Assembly (NCBI GenBank): GCA_003999685.1
Contig: CP021230.1
Span: 1,612,001-1,676,000 of the forward strand
Reading direction: 5' to 3'
Source of the DNA: Taiwanofungus camphoratus
Lineage: Eukaryota > Basidiomycota > Agaricomycetes > Polyporales > Taiwanofungaceae
Length of the DNA stretch: 64,000 bases
This document shows positions 60,198 through 64,000 of this stretch, piece by piece (position 1 is the stretch's first letter; each line of letters begins with the position of its first letter). The translations under genes were made by a program, and so were the position numbers. The notes under the pieces are model-generated. The model saw nothing but the letters and a program-made list of their open reading frames with translations, did no database searches and was not told where the DNA came from.

Positions 60198-62543
60198 TTA
60201 TATGTCCATTTCCAATAGTACATCGTCTGTACTTTGGGCATTAATAACACTTCTGCGCCACTTGCTTGCTAGGTCAGCGAAATTGGTTTCCCTTTTTCGT
60301 GACACAAGCCAGCGCTTGTCTAAGAATCCGAGTTGGGAAAGGTCAGGGACCTTCTCCGCTTCGATGAATCCGTTGGGTTTCTTCAGGTACCGCCCAGTCC
60401 AAACCCAGCCCTCGTCCGCGCGGTTGTCATGGACAACTGCCACCGGTTTCGAGATTTGATCGGACCGCCTGGCTTCAGCGGCGGCGAGTTCTGCTGCTGC
60501 TTCCGCAGCCGCCGTTTCGCGCGACAGCTTTCGCTGGGCTACTCGGGCGGGATCCCACCACTCCTCAAGCGTGGTCTGAACTGTGCTGGATAGGGTCGCA
60601 TCCTTAGGACCCCCAGACGAATACTCAAAGATCGGAGCGGCCGAGTTTTCCCAACTCGCCGAAAAGAAGGACTTAAAGAAAGATAAGTCCTTCACCCACG
60701 ATTCCGTAACACGTGTCATTAATTCATGAACATCGAACTGATCCCATGAGGGGTTGAACTTCGACTTAATCGCAAGTACGCCCTCAACTTGGTCTGCATC
60801 TTCGGTCGAAGATTTTGGTTTTCCAAGACGTTCTTTCCAGCGTACCGCTTTATGCGAGTCAAGCCAGGAAGTAACCAGAGCAGGGGGATAGCCACGGCCG
60901 ACATACAGGTCGACAAGCCCGTGAAGGGCATCTAGGTAATGTTCCAACTTAGAACTTAGCGTAGCTAAACGGCTCATCTCCCCAATGAACGTGCCTTTTT
61001 TCACGTCCTTTGGGTGGTGAGATACCCATGGAATCCGTTCATGATGGTTAAGTGCTTTCCGATATGGCTTATGTTCCACCCGGTTAGAAACGGGGTCAAT
61101 ATAAATAAGCATGTCAAGGAATGGCGTCGCCCATTCAGACACTTCCCATGTTATAGTGCAGCCGTCATAAGATATACGGCTTTGGCAGGCTTCTAGAGCT
61201 TCTGCCGCACTACCTGCTTCAACTATGGCAAATACATCATCAATGTATCGGCCATAATAAAGAAACGGTGGAGTAACCTGTCCACCGGGCCATACTTGAT
61301 TTTCAAAATGGCATCCGTAGAGATTAGCTAAGTCAGGCGAACACGCCACACCCATAGCTAATCCTCGTTTTTGAAAGTAAGTACGACCGTTGAAGTCGAC
61401 TATTAAATCGTAATTGGCCGTTTGCATGCACCTGATAAACAGCGCATTATAGAACTGGGGCTGGTCCGTAGACTGACTACCCAGAGGATGTCTTGTATAT
61501 AGTTTGGACACAATGCCAACACAATCTCTGAGTGGTACATTTGGGTAGAAGGCGACAACGTCGCCAGCCACTAACCAATACTTTTTCCATTTAATTGTTT
61601 TAACCTTTGCTAACTGGATCGCAAGATATTTTGAACCATGTATAATAAAGGGCTCAGCCTCGATAATAGGTTTTAACAATTTAGATACAACTTTAGCCGC
61701 GGGCCCTTGAGCGCATGAGTGACATGGAACAATAGGTCGCATCTTTACTGGGGATTTATGGATTTTTGGAATCCCGTAAAAGATAGGCACCTTTGGTTCC
61801 TCTAACTCGCTCTCGGGACATTTTGACCGGAGGAATTTGGCTAACTGGAGTGTCTGATCGTTAGGCAAAGCCCCTTCGACCCAATCGCTTAACTCCTTAA
61901 CCCGCTTTGTAACTTTTTCTAAATACATCTGTCGCTGACCGGGATTAATTTCCTGATAATCAGCCGTATTTGACAGAAGATTCATGCAACCATTAATGAA
62001 CCATTCCTTTGTGACTACTGCCGCACCGAGATTCTTGTCCGTTTGGAGAACGAGGTAGTTATGCTCGTTCAACCAGAGGCGAACACGGTCCAGGTCTACA
62101 AGCCGATTAGGGTGGCTTCTAGCTTTCAAACCGGGTACGACACTACGTATGTAATCAGTGACGTATGTTTGCCCGCGTTTAAGACCGTTTTCGATATATT
62201 GTGTGGCCCTAGGGGCGGACGAGTCCCGCTTAGCCCTAAGGTCGTAGTCTGGATCATAAGGTGGTTGACTTATACCTTGCCGTTCGAGTTGAATCTGCTT
62301 AATTTTGAAGTACACTCGCCAGCGTATTCGTTCGCAGAAATCATCGAACGCTGTCTGAATGAGTTCCCCGCTCGGGGAGGAATACAACATATATTTCAGA
62401 CCGCAAGATATGTGTATACTAATGTTCGGCGGTAATAAAACATCCTCGCCACAGTGTACCCAGCTTCTGAACCTCGCCGCTTCGACTAAAGCAACCGGAG
62501 CGAAATAAAGGAGGGTGCGAGCTGCAACCGGCAAGGGTAACAT
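60198..62543 (-). CDS. Penelope-like reverse transcriptase, endonuclease-deficient (Coprina type)
   Basis: An intact 781-aa frame. It would copy element RNA onto chromosome ends, using the telomeric 3'-OH as primer. Landmarks: VLQTDKNLGAAVV (about 165-177), a PLE N-terminal motif; FYGIPKIHKSPVKMRPIVPC (255-274); motif A VAGDVVAFYPNVP (325-337); motif B RGLAMGVACSPDLANLYG (393-410); the catalytic YIDDVFA (433-439). After these comes the PLE thumb signature YRKALNHHERIPWVSHHPKD plus KKGTFIGEMSRLATLSS (about 494-531), related to telomerase. The ~200 residues after it contain an Ala/Glu-rich segment and no GIY-YIG motif. The start at 62543 is the first ATG of the frame. Absence of stops, together with six silent-only differences against the next copy, suggests recent activity. 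Confidence 0.94.
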   Translation of the reverse strand: MLPLPVAARTLLYFAPVALVEAARFRSWVHCGEDVLLPPNISIHISCGLKYMLYSSPSGELIQTAFDDFCERIRWRVYFKIKQIQLERQGISQPPYDPDYDLRAKRDSSAPRATQYIENGLKRGQTYVTDYIRSVVPGLKARSHPNRLVDLDRVRLWLNEHNYLVLQTDKNLGAAVVTKEWFINGCMNLLSNTADYQEINPGQRQMYLEKVTKRVKELSDWVEGALPNDQTLQLAKFLRSKCPESELEEPKVPIFYGIPKIHKSPVKMRPIVPCHSCAQGPAAKVVSKLLKPIIEAEPFIIHGSKYLAIQLAKVKTIKWKKYWLVAGDVVAFYPNVPLRDCVGIVSKLYTRHPLGSQSTDQPQFYNALFIRCMQTANYDLIVDFNGRTYFQKRGLAMGVACSPDLANLYGCHFENQVWPGGQVTPPFLYYGRYIDDVFAIVEAGSAAEALEACQSRISYDGCTITWEVSEWATPFLDMLIYIDPVSNRVEHKPYRKALNHHERIPWVSHHPKDVKKGTFIGEMSRLATLSSKLEHYLDALHGLVDLYVGRGYPPALVTSWLDSHKAVRWKERLGKPKSSTEDADQVEGVLAIKSKFNPSWDQFDVHELMTRVTESWVKDLSFFKSFFSASWENSAAPIFEYSSGGPKDATLSSTVQTTLEEWWDPARVAQRKLSRETAAAEAAAELAAAEARRSDQISKPVAVVHDNRADEGWVWTGRYLKKPNGFIEAEKVPDLSQLGFLDKRWLVSRKRETNFADLASKWRRSVINAQSTDDVLLEMDI

Positions 62544-62608
62544 TAGAATACTGTCTGGGTAAGACGACGGCTGGGAGAAGCGGAGTCGCGAGCGAATAAC
62601 TGACCGGA

Positions 62609-62704
62609 TTATTTCGCTCTCCCTTTGCCTTTCCGATCTTTGGTCTTCTTCTGCTTCTTCGCAGAGGAAGCGGCCTGCTGCTGCTTGGCCTTGCGCTGCG
62701 GAGG
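62609..62704 (-). pseudogene. Lys-rich C-terminal tail of an upstream ORF (5'-truncated)
   Basis: The frame runs from the edge of the TTAGG tract to a TAA at 62609-62611. It codes for 31 residues rich in Lys/Arg/Gln (QQQAASSAKKQKKTKDRKGK). It ends 65 nt before the RT start codon, like an ORF1-ORF2 arrangement. No start codon remains, because the unit is joined directly to telomeric repeats. A nucleic-acid-binding ORF1 product is an inference from composition. Confidence 0.5.
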
Positions 62705-62861
62705 TTAGGTTAGGTTAGGTTAGGTTAGGGTTAGGTTAGGTTAGGTTAGGTTAGGTTAGGTTAGGTTAGGTTAGGTTAGGTTAGGTTAGGTTAGGTTAGG
62801 TTAGGGTTAGGTTAGGTTAGGTTAGGTTAGGTTAGGTTAGGTTAGGTTAGGTTAGGTTAGG
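62705..62861 (+). repeat. Long TTAGG tract (31 units)
   Basis: 157 bp: 29 TTAGG units and two TTAGGG units, no other base changes. It joins the 5' end of the Coprina unit to unit A copy 3 and is the longest telomere-type tract in the window. Confidence 0.95.
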
Positions 62862-63713
62862 AGGTGGAGCGAGACCGCCGATAGGCGGGCGAGCGTAGTA
62901 AGAGATGAGAAAAATAGAGAAGACAAGAGTAAACAAAGGTATCTGTTGCCAGATACCAACTTGTTTCGCTAAGGAGCTCATCAGTACTCTCGTCGTACTT
63001 TTAACCGATGGTTCAGGGTCATCAGATGATTGACCCTGAGTCATCGGCCGGAGGCCGATGACTGATTCTATTTGACCAACCAGGCCATGAGGTAGTGGTG
63101 AGCTCCAATCACATTAGAGCTATTTCTCTTATCTCTTATCAGCGGGCCGACAAAAGGCAGGCTAGAACGCCCTAGCCTTTACCAATACCGCCACCTGATC
63201 AGAGATAATAATCAGATGTAAAGATAAGGAGTCATTTAAGATGACTCATAGATAAGAGATCCCTTATCATCGGTTAGGGTGATAAGGGTGGGAATAGAAC
63301 AATCCGGGCCGGTGCCGACCGAGTCACATGACCGGTCCGACTTCCGGGCGCCTAGATAAGGGCAGCGTGGACCACTGAGGAAGCATCATGTCACGGCACA
63401 AACCTGAGGATCCCTAGGAACACCCTCACCGAGCCATGCGGGGCGGGGGCGGGATATTCACTAGGACCGCGTCCGGCAAGTTGCCGCACCGTGCCATAGC
63501 ATGTTACACCTCACAGATCACCGGATCATGGACTAACACAGCAGAGGGGCGCTGGTGACCATAACTAGGTAGTGCCCAGGCCAGTCCAGCCTCGCGGCTC
63601 AACCGGTCCGTGCCTGGATGCTGATCACATGTCCGGCCCTTTCGGGCAAGTCACGTGACGAGCGTCTTATTTCCCAAAACTACCAAATGGAGAAGGCGCG
63701 ATAGCGCCTTCAG
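62862..63713 (-). mobile_element. Non-coding ribozyme unit A, copy 3
   Basis: An 852-bp copy of unit A located upstream (sense) of the Coprina RT unit and downstream of the second, partial RT copy. Hammerhead at 62922-62994; terminal hairpin at 63691-63710. Confidence 0.85.
62922..62994 (-). ncRNA. Hammerhead ribozyme, type A, copy 3
   Basis: Same core and stem I as the other A copies. The stem II loop has one extra base (GCT-CCTT-AGC). Stem III is GGTATCTG-GCAA-CAGATACC, so the loop changed from GCGA to GCAA and is still GNRA. Cleavage is predicted between complement positions 62932 and 62931, about 70 nt before the long CCTAA tract and the RT unit. Confidence 0.94.
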
Positions 63714-63792
63714 TTAGGTTAGGTTAGGTTAGGATTTAGCGTTAGGTTAGGTTAGGTTAGGTTAGGTTAGGTTAGGTTAGGGTTAGGTTAGG
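63714..63792 (+). repeat. TTAGG tract with TTAGGG interruption, second Coprina 3' end
   Basis: Same structure as 60030-60108: TTAGG x4, ATTTAGCG, then TTAGG units with one TTAGGG. Confidence 0.93.
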
Positions 63793-64000
63793 TCTGGTTT
63801 GAACAGACAACCCTAAGTGCGAATAAACGCAAAAGGTAGTTACACCAATAACCTTAAGCTAAACAAATCGAATCAACCGATTTATATGTCCATTTCCAAT
63901 AGTACATCATCTGTACTTTGGGCATTAATTACACTTCTGCGCCATTTGCTTGCTAAGTCAGCGAAATTGGTTTCCCTTTTACGCGACACAAGCCAGCGCT
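63793..64000 (-). mobile_element. Second Coprina RT unit, cut by the right edge
   Basis: The 89-nt 3' UTR (63793-63881) is identical to that of the first unit as far as I can read. It is followed on the minus strand by the last 39 codons of the RT gene (stop at 63882-63884). The rest lies outside the window. Confidence 0.93.
63882..64000 (-). CDS. Penelope-like reverse transcriptase, C-terminal end only (edge-truncated)
   Basis: Encodes the same last ~38 residues as the copy at 60198, ending in TDDVLLEMDI. Six nucleotide differences over 119 nt were counted between the two copies and all are silent (codons for D, V, K, L, S and R). The truncation is by the window edge, not biological. Confidence 0.93.
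   Translation of the reverse strand, partial: RWLVSRKRETNFADLASKWRRSVINAQSTDDVLLEMDI

Larger units (their letters stand above)
60109..62704 (-). mobile_element. Coprina-type Penelope-like retroelement, RT-coding unit
   Basis: A 2596-bp unit bounded by TTAGG tracts on both sides. In sense (minus) order it contains the tail of a Lys-rich ORF (62609-62704), the RT gene (60198-62543), and an 89-nt 3' UTR. The 3' UTR has two small hairpins, AAATCG/CGATTT near the stop and GTCTG/CAGAC at the end. No GIY-YIG endonuclease is present. Known relatives are Coprina (basidiomycetes) and Athena (rotifers), endonuclease-deficient Penelope-like elements located at telomeres. The 3' end points to the centromere and abuts telomeric repeats, as those elements do. 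Confidence 0.9.

Noticed and set aside
60109-62704. Group II intron or bacterial retron RT
   Set aside because: The region after YIDD carries the Penelope-specific YRK...HHP...KKG...GE..RL signature and there is no intron RNA structure or maturase domain.
56896-64000. Insect or other arthropod contamination because of TTAGG repeats
   Set aside because: The array is contiguous with fungal genes, and its RT and layout match basidiomycete Coprina elements, so a chimera is not needed to explain it, although an assembly check is reasonable.
56896-64000. CRISPR-like or prokaryotic repeat array
   Set aside because: Repeats are 5-mers and ~850-bp units in a eukaryotic telomere context; no spacers or cas genes.
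1-64000. tRNA or rRNA genes
   Set aside because: No stretch with a convincing T-arm/anticodon arrangement or rRNA signature was found on either strand by reading.

Overview
This window looks like a chromosome end of a filamentous basidiomycete (Agaricomycotina). The basis is intron-dense genes with ~45-70 bp introns, a non-reducing polyketide synthase, CFEM surface proteins, a Gpa2/GNA-3-type G-alpha, and endonuclease-less Penelope-like elements of the telomere-associated Coprina kind. The species cannot be read from the sequence. The G-rich strand of the terminal repeats (TTAGG) runs 5'->3' towards the right, so the telomere lies beyond position 64000.

Layout. 1-5564: 3' part of a non-reducing PKS (+; KS-AT-PT-ACP-ACP-TE), cut by the left edge. 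8149-11824: importin beta-3/Kap121-type karyopherin (-; 13 exons), shortened at its C-terminus. 12444-14561: caspase-fold (metacaspase-like) protein (-). 14.6-18.4 kb: gene relics of unknown function. 18483-21593: RhoGAP protein (+). 21840-22370: broken CHAT-domain relic (+). 23166-23478 and 24291-25131: a small secreted protein and a CFEM/GPI protein (+). 28054-29572: heterotrimeric G-alpha (-). 30412-32079: second CFEM/GPI serine-rich protein (-). 33384-35291: DHA1-type MFS transporter (-). 37918-38607: unknown protein (+). 38.6-48.0 and 49.9-56.9 kb: gene-poor, eroded sequence with at least one MITE. 48032-49899: three-repeat Myb protein (-).

56896-64000 is the most interesting part. It is a tandem, same-orientation array of telomere-associated retroelement units separated by short TTAGG tracts. 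It holds one intact 781-aa Penelope-like reverse transcriptase (60198-62543, -) without a GIY-YIG endonuclease, and the start of a second copy at the right edge. It also holds three ~850-bp non-coding units (A) and two related units (B; one 5'-truncated). Each of these five units carries a recognisable hammerhead ribozyme on the minus strand. Compensatory changes in stem III and a GNRA loop support the ribozymes. All units run with sense strand from telomere to centromere, as expected if reverse transcription is primed by the telomeric G-strand 3' end. Ribozyme cleavage in consecutive A units would release a 3682-nt RNA carrying the RT gene plus internal CCUAA tracts.

The protein genes look like a mixture of housekeeping or signalling genes (karyopherin, RhoGAP, G-alpha) and accessory genes typical of variable subtelomeric regions (PKS, caspase/CHAT, CFEM, MFS). 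No tRNA or rRNA gene was recognised.
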